From Acidobacteriota bacterium (GTDB lineage Bacteria > Acidobacteriota > Vicinamibacteria > Vicinamibacterales > Vicinamibacteraceae), in contig JAEYZV010000254.1 of the NCBI GenBank assembly GCA_023427865.1, positions 1 through 5,572 of the forward strand: a DNA stretch of 5,572 nucleotides, written 5' to 3'. Shown in pieces: positions 1 to 5,311 of the stretch (its first letter is position 1; each line of letters begins with the position of its first letter). The notes under the pieces were generated by a model. It did not search any database and was not told where the DNA came from. It was given only the letters and a program-made list of their open reading frames with translations. The position numbers and the translations under genes are program-made.

Positions 1-69
1 GTCACGACCTCGTCGGGATACTCGTCCGGGTCGCGACAAGCGAGGCGGCCGAGTCGGAGGTCGACGACT

Positions 70-597
70 TCACGACCGTTCGACGCTCGCGCCCGTGGTG
101 ACGAGAAGCTCGTCCAACTGCTCGAACTGCTCGCCAAACCCACCTGTACTCTCGGAGGCGATGGCACCGTCGAGAGCTTCCTTCGAGGGATAGAGGTCGT
201 GCACGACCAGCAGCGTCTTGCCGCCTTTTTCCTCGAAGGTCACCGTGGTGACCTGCCCACCGCCCTCATCTTCTTCATTCGTCCAGACGAGGCGCGAGTG
301 CGGTGTCACTTCGATGTATCTACCGAAGAAAGCCATGGGCTCTGGGAAAGCATCGTGGCGGAACACCAACCGGTACGTGCCCCCGACACGAACATCCATC
401 TCGCAGGAAAGCAGGGACATGCCGGTCGACTTCGGCACCCACCACCGTTTGAATAGCTCGGGCGTGGTCCACGCCTCGAACAAGATGCGCGCCGGACCGT
501 TGAAGGTTCGCGTGACGACAAGCTCACGGTCGGACGTGCGTTCCGTCGTCGTGGGGTTCTTCATGGGTGTGGGCTCACTTTCTCCTCTTGCGACCAT
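70..597 (-). CDS. AHSA1/SRPBCC-fold protein
   Basis: SRPBCC (START-like, AHSA1 branch) domain protein of up to 175 aa. The fold is a helix-grip pocket that binds hydrophobic ligands; the ligand here is unknown and the protein should be cytoplasmic. Family landmarks are visible: the ELVVTRTFNGPARILFEAWT opening strand and helix (residues 25-44), the RWWVPK motif (51-56), the VGGTYRLVF strand (71-79), and the C-terminal helix GGFGEQFEQLDELL (152-165). Two starts are possible. ATG at 597 overlaps the end of the upstream arsR-type gene by 23 bp and has AAGGAG about 7 nt ahead of it. ATG at 564 begins MKNPTTTERTSDREL, which is where I recall homologues starting, but it has no good ribosome site. 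Both arrangements imply coupling to the ArsR-family gene. ArsR-AHSA1 pairs are common, with the repressor controlling the pair. The family call is firm; substrate and start are not. Confidence 0.93.
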   Translation of the reverse strand: MVARGESEPTPMKNPTTTERTSDRELVVTRTFNGPARILFEAWTTPELFKRWWVPKSTGMSLLSCEMDVRVGGTYRLVFRHDAFPEPMAFFGRYIEVTPHSRLVWTNEEDEGGGQVTTVTFEEKGGKTLLVVHDLYPSKEALDGAIASESTGGFGEQFEQLDELLVTTGASVERS

Positions 598-940
598 CGA
601 CCTTCTCCTTCCGTTTCAATCCCTCGACAACCTTGTCCAATTCGTCGAAGCGCGCCTCCCAGAGCTGGCGGTACCTCTCGATCCATGCCGTCTCTTCCTG
701 TAGTCGGCGGGCACCGAGCCTGCAGGTTCGCACGCGTCCGACCTTCTCCGTCATGACGAGGCCGGCCTGCTCCAAGACGCCGACGTGCTTCTTCATGCCC
801 GTGAGGGTCATGTGGAACTTCTCGGCTAGATCCGTTATCGACGCGTCTGCGCGTCCGAGCTGCTCGAGCACGCCGCGTCGGGTGGCGTCCGAGAGGGCGG
901 CGAACGAGGCGTCGAGGCCGTTCTCCGAATACTGAACCAT
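575..940 (-). CDS. ArsR-family winged-helix transcriptional regulator
   Basis: ArsR/SmtB-type DNA-binding repressor, 121 aa from the chosen start, cytoplasmic and probably dimeric. The conserved opening FAALSDATRRGVLEQL is at residues 13-28. The helix-turn-helix is at about 36-60, with recognition helix TLTGMKKHVGVLEQAGLV (45-62), followed by the wing TEKVGRVRTCRL (64-75) and a C-terminal helix WIERYRQLWEARFDELDKVV (86-105). I see no cysteine pair of the ArsR or SmtB metal-site type, so metal sensing is unlikely. It belongs to the subgroup usually paired with AHSA1 proteins, as here. A longer reading from a TTG at 976 is possible but would start inside the likely -35 box. I prefer ATG at 940, which gives the family-like start MVQYSENGLDASF. 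The gene is probably autoregulated through the palindrome at its start codon. Confidence 0.93.
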   Translation of the reverse strand: MVQYSENGLDASFAALSDATRRGVLEQLGRADASITDLAEKFHMTLTGMKKHVGVLEQAGLVMTEKVGRVRTCRLGARRLQEETAWIERYRQLWEARFDELDKVVEGLKRKEKVDGRKRRK

Positions 941-952
941 ATGGTTCAGTAT
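929..952. promoter_or_regulatory. perfect 24-bp palindrome, probable ArsR-family operator
   Basis: Half-site ATACTGAACCAT (929-940) is followed directly by its exact reverse complement (941-952), with no spacer. The palindrome covers the start codon of the regulator gene and most of its -10 box. A dimeric winged-helix repressor bound here would block its own promoter. The symmetry is seen directly; the operator role is inferred from position and from how ArsR-family genes are usually controlled. Confidence 0.75.
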
Positions 953-976
953 AGTCAAGTACTGATTGGCGTGCAA
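941..976 (-). promoter_or_regulatory. promoter of the ArsR/AHSA1 operon, possibly leaderless
   Basis: On the minus strand TATACT (953-948), a near-consensus -10, follows a weak -35 TTGCAC (976-971) after exactly 17 nt. Seven nucleotides after the -10 box lies the A of the ATG at 940, so the transcript may start at or very near the start codon. This fits the absence of a Shine-Dalgarno sequence. It assumes a sigma70-like consensus holds in this organism. Confidence 0.5.
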
Positions 977-1103
977 GGGGAGGCTAAGCGCCGCTGCGTT
1001 GCCGGTCGCCTTCGCTCCAAGTCGACGTCATTTCGACGCAGACTCGATCGACTCTGCGATCCCGACGACGATCTTGTAGAGTGCATCCACGGCGCTTCAA
1101 CGG

Positions 1104-1541
1104 ATGGACAACGTCGGCATTGTCGTCGACGACCTCACAGCAACGATCGATTTCTTTCTCGAGCTCGGCCTCGAGCTCGAAGGGCGAGCCATGGTCGAAG
1201 GAGAATGGGCGGGACGTGTCAGTGGATTGGACGACCAGCGCGTCGAGATTGCCATGATGCGCACGCCGGACGGCCACGGCCGCCTCGAGCTCTCGCGCTT
1301 TCTTATGCCGTCTGCACCTGGGCTCACTGGGCCCAAGGCAGGTGCTTCTGAAGCTGCCTTCGGGAGCGGCCGTCCGACCCTGCACGCCGTTCAGCGCTGC
1401 AGCAGGTCTCGCGTCGGGCGGTACCACGGCGTACGACCCTGCGCCGTGTTCGACAGCGTGCGGCTCGGGTTGAACAGCATGCGCACGGACGCCCGCCACA
1501 CCCGGTTCGTCGTCCTGCGCTCGACCCAGCGGACGACGTAG
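1104..1541 (+). pseudogene. truncated glyoxalase/VOC-fold protein
   Basis: The first 68 or so residues match the vicinal-oxygen-chelate (glyoxalase/bleomycin resistance/dioxygenase) superfamily: MDNVGIVVDDL (strand 1), the helix ATIDFFLELGLELEGR, then WAGRVSGLDDQRVEIAMMRTPDG and RLELSRFL, which completes one beta-alpha-beta-beta-beta module at about position 1306. A full protein has a second such module ending near residue 125-145. Here the frame continues to a stop at 1541, but the text after SRFL is low-complexity and family-unlike, and its last 150 bp run antisense to the 3' end of the neighbouring gene. I therefore read it as a 3'-truncated gene. The missing module would carry the rest of the fold and usually metal ligands, so the product is probably inactive unless it dimerises in an unusual way. 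No strong ribosome site precedes the ATG. Similarity covers roughly 1104-1306 only. Confidence 0.65.
1315..1360. repeat. nested inverted repeats, possible terminator for convergent genes
   Basis: Two overlapping dyads: CACCTG (1315-1320) with CAGGTG (1339-1344), enclosing a GGGC/GCCC pair; and AAGGCAG (1335-1341) with CTGCCTT (1354-1360) around a 12-nt loop. They share bases, so only one can form at a time. The cluster starts just after recognisable VOC coding ends and lies 31 bp beyond the stop of the opposing minus-strand gene. There is no T-tract on either strand, so a terminator role is uncertain. It could equally mark a rearrangement junction. Confidence 0.3.
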
Positions 1542-2155
1542 CGGTCGAGCGCGTCCTCGGCCACCATGAAGCCCAGCGCGCCGACCGGCGTCACCACGTG
1601 GTCGACCCATCCGGTGGTGTTCGGACGCAGCCCCACGTTGCCGATGCTCGCCTCGCTGAAGGGACCGAACTCGAACTGCACGCTGTAACCCGTCGCCCAC
1701 GCGAAGGCGCGGGCCCGGCTCGCCCAGTACTCGGTGGACCAGCCAATTGCGGGGTCGTGCGCGCCGTCCTCGTGATCGAGCCAGATGTAACCGGCCGCCG
1801 CGCCGTGAATCGGGTGGCCGATGTAGTTGATGGTCCAGTGATCGCCGTCCGACCACGTGCGCGGCATCTTCGCCGAACGCCTGTAGTCCTTGAAGAACGG
1901 GCCTGACAACTCGACGCGCGTCTTGTGCTGGAAGGCGACGCGCGTGCCGTGCTCGATGAGCAGCAGCCGCAGCGAGTCCTCCACCGCGCCGCGCCACGTC
2001 GGCGGCGTCGCGGGGATGTCGCTCGGCTCTTCGATTCGTTCGTGCTCGTCGACGACGTGCCCGGGCAGCGGGACCTGGGCGGTGGCGGTTGTTGGCGTCA
2101 GGAGCAGGGCCAGGAGCAGGCTCACCCGGCCTGCAGCGGTCGCAGAGGACGTCAC
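1391..2155 (-). CDS. exported DUF3943-like protein
   Basis: 254 aa, started by GTG. The N-terminus is a clear signal peptide: an arginine at residue 10, hydrophobic core SLLLALLLT (12-20), likely cut after TATA (around 26). The mature part has features I associate with DUF3943-like envelope proteins: WTINYIGHPIHGAAAGYIWL (107-126), TGYSVQFEFGPFSEASIGNVG (155-175, parts), GWVDHVVTPVGALGF (182-196), DALDRYVV (201-208) and the ending FNPSRTLSN...PWYRPTRD (228-250). The GHPxHG, GWxDxxxTPxGxxxG and NPSR signatures are the basis for the call; function is unknown, with a periplasmic or outer-membrane location likely. Upstream in-frame sequence is antisense-like and the preceding gene stops only 19 bp away, so the two are probably co-transcribed. 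TACAAT lies 6 bp before the GTG and might be a second, leaderless promoter, but it lacks a -35. No ribosome site is obvious. Confidence 0.78.
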   Translation of the reverse strand: MTSSATAAGRVSLLLALLLTPTTATAQVPLPGHVVDEHERIEEPSDIPATPPTWRGAVEDSLRLLLIEHGTRVAFQHKTRVELSGPFFKDYRRSAKMPRTWSDGDHWTINYIGHPIHGAAAGYIWLDHEDGAHDPAIGWSTEYWASRARAFAWATGYSVQFEFGPFSEASIGNVGLRPNTTGWVDHVVTPVGALGFMVAEDALDRYVVRWVERRTTNRVWRASVRMLFNPSRTLSNTAQGRTPWYRPTRDLLQR

Positions 2156-2174
2156 CCCGGGATTGTACCGGCGC

Positions 2175-3479
2175 TCATTCGCGCTCGCCGCCCGGGTTTC
2201 CCGGTCCGGGAGTGACGAGTACGCGATCGACGCGGTGGCCGTCCATGTCCATGATCTCGAAGCGGCAGCCGCCGCTCTCGAACACGTCGCCGGTGCGCGG
2301 CACGCGGGCCAGCGCGTGCATCGCCAGGCCGCCCAGCGTGTGGTAGTGCAGCCGGCTGCTTTCGTCGGGCACGAAGCGAAGTTCGTCCGCAAGCGCGTCG
2401 ATTTCCACGGTCCCGTCCACGAGGAACGTCCCATCGTCGCGCCTGACGATCAGCGGATCCTCACCCACGGTCTCTGGGAGGCGGCCGACGATGGCGGCGG
2501 TGACGTCGGTGAGGCTCACGAGGCCGTCCACGCTGCCGAACTCGTCGACCACCAGCGCAACCGGCGTGTGCATCTGCTTGAGTTGCGTGAGCAGCGCCAT
2601 CAGCGTGGCCGAACGCGGGACGAAGAGCGCAGGGCTGGCCAGCGCCTCGAGGTCCACGGTCTCGCCGCGCAGCACGTTGCGCAGCACCTTCGACGAGCGC
2701 ACCACGCCGATCACGTCGTCGAGCCCGCCACGGCACACCGGCAGCACCGAGTGGGGGCTGCCCTCCAGCAGCGCGGCGTTGTCTTCCCACGACCGCTCGA
2801 CGTCGAGGCACACGATGTCGGCGCGCGGCGTCAGGATCGCGCCCACGTAGCGGTCGTCGAGGCGGAGGACGTTGCTCACGAGCGCGTGCTCGGCAGGCTC
2901 GAACACGCCTTCGGCTGCCCCCTGCGCCATCAGCAGGCTGATCTCCTCGTCGCTCGTGCTGGGGCCGGGTCCGCGTGGCACGCGCAGCAGCGTCAGCACG
3001 AGGTCGGTGGACGCGGTGAGGAGCGCCACGATCGGCCTGGCGATGCGGGCGAGCACCGCCATCGGCCCGGCGGCGAAGGCGGCAATGCGTTCCGGCGAGG
3101 TCAGCCCGAGGCGCTTGGGCACGAGTTCGCCAAGGATCAGCGACACGTAGGTCAGGCTGACGACCATCAGCAGCATCGACAACCACGGGGCATGTGGCGC
3201 CAGCGCCGGTACCTGTTCGAGCACTCCTCGCAGCCGCAGGGCCACGGCTGATTCACCGACGGCGCCGCTGAGGATGCCGATGCTCGTGATGCCGACCTGC
3301 ACGGTGGAGAGGAAGCGCGTGGGATCGTCGGCCAGCGCCAGCGCCCGACCAGCCCCGCGCACCCCTTCGGCAGACAACTGCTGCAGCCGCGCCTTGCGCG
3401 AGCTGACGAGGGCGATCTCCGACATCGCGAAGACGCCGTTGATCAGGATGAGCACGAGGAGGAGCAGCAGGTCGCTCAT
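2175..3479 (-). CDS. CNNM/CBS/CorC-type membrane protein (hemolysin-family, putative divalent cation transporter)
   Basis: 434 aa, complete, in the HlyC/CorC (CNNM, DUF21) family, which is linked to magnesium/cobalt efflux; 'hemolysin' is a historical name. Domains in order: DUF21/CNNM transmembrane region, residues 1 to about 165, with MSDLLLLLVLILINGVFAMSE as helix 1, the family motif DPTRFLSTVQVGITSIGIL (52-70) and LILGELVPKRLGL (114-126); first CBS domain about 217-272, beginning LTPRADIVCLD; second CBS domain about 280-334 with VALVVDEFGSVDGLVSLTDV (307-326); C-terminal transporter-associated (CorC_HlyC) domain about 345-423 with FLVDGTVEIDALADEL and LGGLAMHALARVPRTGDVF. All usual parts are present at normal length, so it is probably functional. 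It sits in the inner membrane with cytoplasmic CBS domains that usually bind adenine nucleotides. ATG 3479 is the only start after an in-frame TAA; its ribosome site is poor. The substrate is not shown by the sequence. Confidence 0.95.
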   Translation of the reverse strand: MSDLLLLLVLILINGVFAMSEIALVSSRKARLQQLSAEGVRGAGRALALADDPTRFLSTVQVGITSIGILSGAVGESAVALRLRGVLEQVPALAPHAPWLSMLLMVVSLTYVSLILGELVPKRLGLTSPERIAAFAAGPMAVLARIARPIVALLTASTDLVLTLLRVPRGPGPSTSDEEISLLMAQGAAEGVFEPAEHALVSNVLRLDDRYVGAILTPRADIVCLDVERSWEDNAALLEGSPHSVLPVCRGGLDDVIGVVRSSKVLRNVLRGETVDLEALASPALFVPRSATLMALLTQLKQMHTPVALVVDEFGSVDGLVSLTDVTAAIVGRLPETVGEDPLIVRRDDGTFLVDGTVEIDALADELRFVPDESSRLHYHTLGGLAMHALARVPRTGDVFESGGCRFEIMDMDGHRVDRVLVTPGPGNPGGERE

Positions 3480-3488
3480 GCCCGCAGG

Positions 3489-3505
3489 TCCGGTTGCTCC
3501 GGTTG
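3489..3505. repeat. two direct copies of TCCGGTTG
   Basis: TCCGGTTG occurs at 3489-3496 and 3498-3505, a 9-bp period, just upstream of the CNNM/CorC-type start codon at 3479. On the coding strand this reads CAACCGGA twice. It could be a small regulator site or a chance duplication; nothing decides between them. Confidence 0.3.
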
Positions 3506-3531
3506 GACGAGGGTCTGCACCTGCTGATTAT

Positions 3532-3572
3532 CCGACGGCCTTCGTCGGTCGGCCTTCGGCCTTCGCCGGCCG
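3532..3572. repeat. GC-rich hairpin and triplicated CGGCCTTCG
   Basis: A perfect 6-bp stem, CCGACG (3532-3537) with CGTCGG (3543-3548), closes a 5-nt loop. The 9-mer CGGCCTTCG occurs at 3536-3544, 3550-3558 and 3557-3565, and CGGCC (3550-3554) can pair with GGCCG (3568-3572). The block lies 53-93 bp upstream of the CNNM/CorC-type gene, so in that gene's direction it would be a promoter-side or leader element. It resembles the short dispersed GC-rich repeats found in many high-GC genomes. Confidence 0.55.
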
Positions 3573-3608
3573 CGTTGACGTTGCTGCTGCCTCGCCCTAT
3601 CCTCGGCC

Positions 3609-3713
3609 ATGGTCATCGGCATCCCGGACGTGATCGCGTTCGTCGGCCTGCTCGGCATGGCGTACCTGGCCTTGATGCTTGGCCAGTTTCTTCGCGGCGC
3701 TCCCAGGCGGTAG
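3609..3713 (+). CDS. possible small single-span membrane protein
   Basis: ATG to TAG, 34 residues. Residues 2-28 are strongly hydrophobic (IPDVIAFVGLLGMAYLALML), with a single aspartate at residue 7, and end in a positively charged tail (RGAPRR), which fits one transmembrane helix with a cytoplasmic C-terminus. No Shine-Dalgarno sequence precedes the ATG, and no homologue comes to mind. In GC-rich DNA a short hydrophobic frame can arise by chance, so this is a weak candidate, included because nothing else explains this part of the gap. Confidence 0.22.
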   Translation: MVIGIPDVIAFVGLLGMAYLALMLGQFLRGAPRR

Positions 3714-4044
3714 CACGTCGCGCCATGCGCGGTTTCGGGGATCGGCCTCGGCAATCGTCGCCAGCACCACCGGAGCGGTTCGGACGCATCGGGTCCAGCC
3801 GTGGCAAGCGAGAAGGAACGCCTATCGCCTTCCCGCGGCTCCCACGCTTCTTCAGGAGCGCCTCGATCTCGTCCCACGTCGCCCTCTTGTCGTGCCGACG
3901 TTCGCGGTTCAGCCGTTGCTGGGCTACCACAGCCCACAGGGTACGAGGAGCAACACCTCCGGTAGGCTGGATAGTCCTCAGCCGCCTCCTGCCCACCTGC
4001 AGGGGGCGCACGCCACACGAAGGTCCGATTTACCACCGGCGCTA

Positions 4045-4086
4045 GCAGTTGGACCGCCAGCACCCGACCGGCAGTTGGAGCACCCC
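4045..4086. repeat. imperfect direct repeat upstream of the paired-cysteine ORF
   Basis: GCAGTTGGA occurs at 4045-4053 and again at 4071-4079, 26 bp apart, each followed by AGCACCC (at 4059-4065 and 4079-4085). The second copy supplies the ribosome-binding GGAG of the small ORF that starts at 4087. It may be a local duplication or a pair of regulator sites. Confidence 0.4.
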
Positions 4087-4200
4087 ATGTGCTGCAACCC
4101 GCGGTGTACCCCCGCTGATACGATTGGCAACGATGAAACCGGAGACTGGCTGTGCGAACGATGCACCGCACGCGCGGCGCGTGTTCCTCCGCGTTCGTGA
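4087..4200 (+). CDS. small paired-cysteine (zinc-ribbon-like) protein
   Basis: 37 residues from ATG to TGA. Cysteines lie at residues 2, 3, 7, 23 and 26, giving CCNPRC near the start and LCERC (22-26) after an acidic stretch (DTIGNDETGD). Two cysteine pairs about 16 residues apart look like a minimal zinc ribbon, with a basic tail (ARAARVPPRS) behind. The second pair has CxxC spacing and the first C-x3-C (or C-x4-C). GGAG lies 6 nt before the ATG, a good ribosome site that favours this start over a longer frame reaching upstream to 3679, whose earlier part looks non-coding. The next gene starts 25 bp after the stop, so the two could share a transcript. I recognise no family. Metal binding is inferred from cysteine spacing only. 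Confidence 0.42.
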   Translation: MCCNPRCTPADTIGNDETGDWLCERCTARAARVPPRS

Positions 4201-4225
4201 ACTGGCGATCCAAGCGACGTGAGTC

Positions 4226-5245
4226 ATGAGAAAGATGCTGACCGTGGCCGTGGTCGTTGGGTGGCTTGGCGGTGCGGGTGCACAGCCGCTCCTGGCGCAG
4301 AACCCCGACGTGCGGGAACTGCTCGTGGTGGGAGAGAAGAGCGGTGCGCTGCTGGCCATCATCGACCCCGCTGCGCTGCAGATCGTGGCGAGGGTCCCGG
4401 CGAACCCGAATCCGCACGAAGTCGCCACCGACGGCCGACACGCGTACGTCTCGAACTCGGGAGCGCGGGCCATCACGGTGATCGACCTCGTGACTCGAGA
4501 GCAGGTGAAGGCGATCGACCTCGGGCCGTTGGGGGCAGTGCACGGTCTCTGGTTCGCGGCCGGGAAGCTGTATTTCGCCAATGAAGGCACGCGCATCATC
4601 GGTCGATACGACCCCGCCGCGCGCCGGATCGAGTGGGTGCTCGGGACCGGCAGGCCGCAGTCCCACATGATCGTGACCTCGCGGGACGGGAGCCGGATCT
4701 TCACCACTGAAACGGGTCCCGGGACGGCCACCCTCTTCCAGCGGGACGTGCGCCCCGGCGTTGCCGGTGCTGCTGCGACTGGTGGCGACTGGGTGATGCG
4801 CGTGATTGCGACAGGTGCGGGTGCCGAAGGGCTGGATCTCTCGCCTGACGAGAGGGAGTTGTGGGTGGCCAACGTGCGCGACCGCACCCTCTCTGTGATC
4901 GATGTGGCCTCCGCGGCGGTGGTTCACACGATTCGGTTGCCGACCACGTATGCCAACCGCCTCAAGTTCACTCCGGATGGCCGCCACGTGCTGGTCGCGG
5001 ATCTGCGCGGTCGCGAGGTGATTGTCTACGACGCGGTGGCCCGGCGGGAGGTACGGCGGATCGACGTCGGCGGCGGCAGCGAGGGGATGCAGATGACCCC
5101 GGATGGGCGGCGCGCATTCGTGGCGGTCAGCGCCATGAACAAAGTCGCGGTGGTTGACCTCGCGAGCTTTTCCGTCATTGCGGAGATCGGCGGACTGAAC
5201 AACCCGGATGGAATGAGCTGGGTGCAACGGGGTGGGGCCCGCTAG
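4226..5245 (+). CDS. exported YncE-like beta-propeller protein
   Basis: 339 aa. The N-terminus is a signal peptide: MRKM, hydrophobic core LTVAVVVGWLGGAGA, likely cut after LLAQ (near residue 25), so the mature protein is periplasmic or secreted. The rest is a series of propeller blades of the YncE/YVTN (40-residue beta-propeller) type. Recurring units pair a position such as HEVATDGRHAYVSNSGARAITVIDL (64-88, read in parts) with EGLDLSPDERELWVANVRDRTLSVIDV (201-227), NRLKFTPDGRHVLVADLRGREVIVYD (244-269) and EGMQMTPDGRRAFVAVSAMNKVAVVDL (286-312). These give the D-G-R-x-A/V-[YF]-V-[AS] turn and the closing V-x-D-x strand. Such proteins act as binding scaffolds; the ligand is unknown and no catalytic motif is evident. 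ATG 4226 keeps the full signal peptide; ATG 4235 would shorten its basic end. The ribosome site is weak. Confidence 0.93.
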   Translation: MRKMLTVAVVVGWLGGAGAQPLLAQNPDVRELLVVGEKSGALLAIIDPAALQIVARVPANPNPHEVATDGRHAYVSNSGARAITVIDLVTREQVKAIDLGPLGAVHGLWFAAGKLYFANEGTRIIGRYDPAARRIEWVLGTGRPQSHMIVTSRDGSRIFTTETGPGTATLFQRDVRPGVAGAAATGGDWVMRVIATGAGAEGLDLSPDERELWVANVRDRTLSVIDVASAAVVHTIRLPTTYANRLKFTPDGRHVLVADLRGREVIVYDAVARREVRRIDVGGGSEGMQMTPDGRRAFVAVSAMNKVAVVDLASFSVIAEIGGLNNPDGMSWVQRGGAR

Positions 5246-5295
5246 CCAGCGGCCGTTATCCGCTCCGGAAACTCGAGCTGACGCAAGCATCCGTC

Positions 5296-5310
5296 TTCGC
5301 CGAGGGCGAG
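5296..5310. terminator. small hairpin between convergent genes
   Basis: TTCGCC (5296-5301) pairs with GGCGAG (5305-5310), including one G-U pair, around a 3-nt loop. It lies in the 66-bp gap between the propeller gene and the opposing partial gene. There is no following T-tract, so a terminator role is only suggested by position. Confidence 0.25.
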
Positions 5311-5311
5311 C

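Larger units (their letters stand above)
3480..4086. other. stretch without a confident gene
   Basis: About 600 bp. Long open frames exist on both strands, but most are arginine/proline/serine-rich, as expected of non-coding GC-rich DNA, and none resembles a family I know. It contains the 5' region of the CNNM/CorC-type gene, the CGGCCTTCG repeats (3532-3572), a short hydrophobic ORF (3609-3713), a minus-strand coding-like patch (3826-3903) and short direct repeats (4045-4086). I see no tRNA, other RNA gene or transposase. Confidence 0.6.

Noticed and set aside
1..69. Possible further minus-strand gene at the left edge (frame reading EVVDLRLGRLACRDPDEYPDEVV in part)
   Set aside because: Only about 23 codons are visible, there is no start codon or ribosome site, and no family is recognisable. 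It may be real but cannot be supported here.
941..976. Longer version of the ArsR-family gene starting at TTG 976
   Set aside because: The added 12 residues overlap the likely -35 and -10 boxes, have no ribosome site, and precede the family-like start at 940.
1158..1179. Tandem CTCGAGCTCG, 12-bp period
   Set aside because: It encodes the LELGLELE segment normal for VOC proteins, so it reflects repeated codons and not a regulatory repeat.
941..1351. Plus-strand frame that also begins MVQYS
   Set aside because: It begins this way only because the palindrome gives both strands the same first codons; the rest is arginine-rich and unlike any protein.
2156..2434. Longer N-terminus for the DUF3943-like protein, up to 2434
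   Set aside because: The added part overlaps the end of the CNNM/CorC-type gene, is arginine/tryptophan/cysteine-rich as expected of an out-of-frame reading, and would bury the clear signal peptide.
1890..3251. Large plus-strand open frame of 453 codons opposite the CNNM/CorC-type gene
   Set aside because: It is antisense to a well-supported gene, is histidine/arginine-rich and lacks any domain.
3480..4225. tRNA, small RNA or mobile-element end in the gap
   Set aside because: No T-loop GGTTCGAATCC-like sequence, no cloverleaf, no transposase fragment and no long terminal inverted repeat were seen.
3476..5290. Large minus-strand open frame of about 600 codons
   Set aside because: It runs antisense to the whole propeller gene, has histidine/arginine/proline-rich text with no domain, and is explained by GC-rich codon structure on the other strand.
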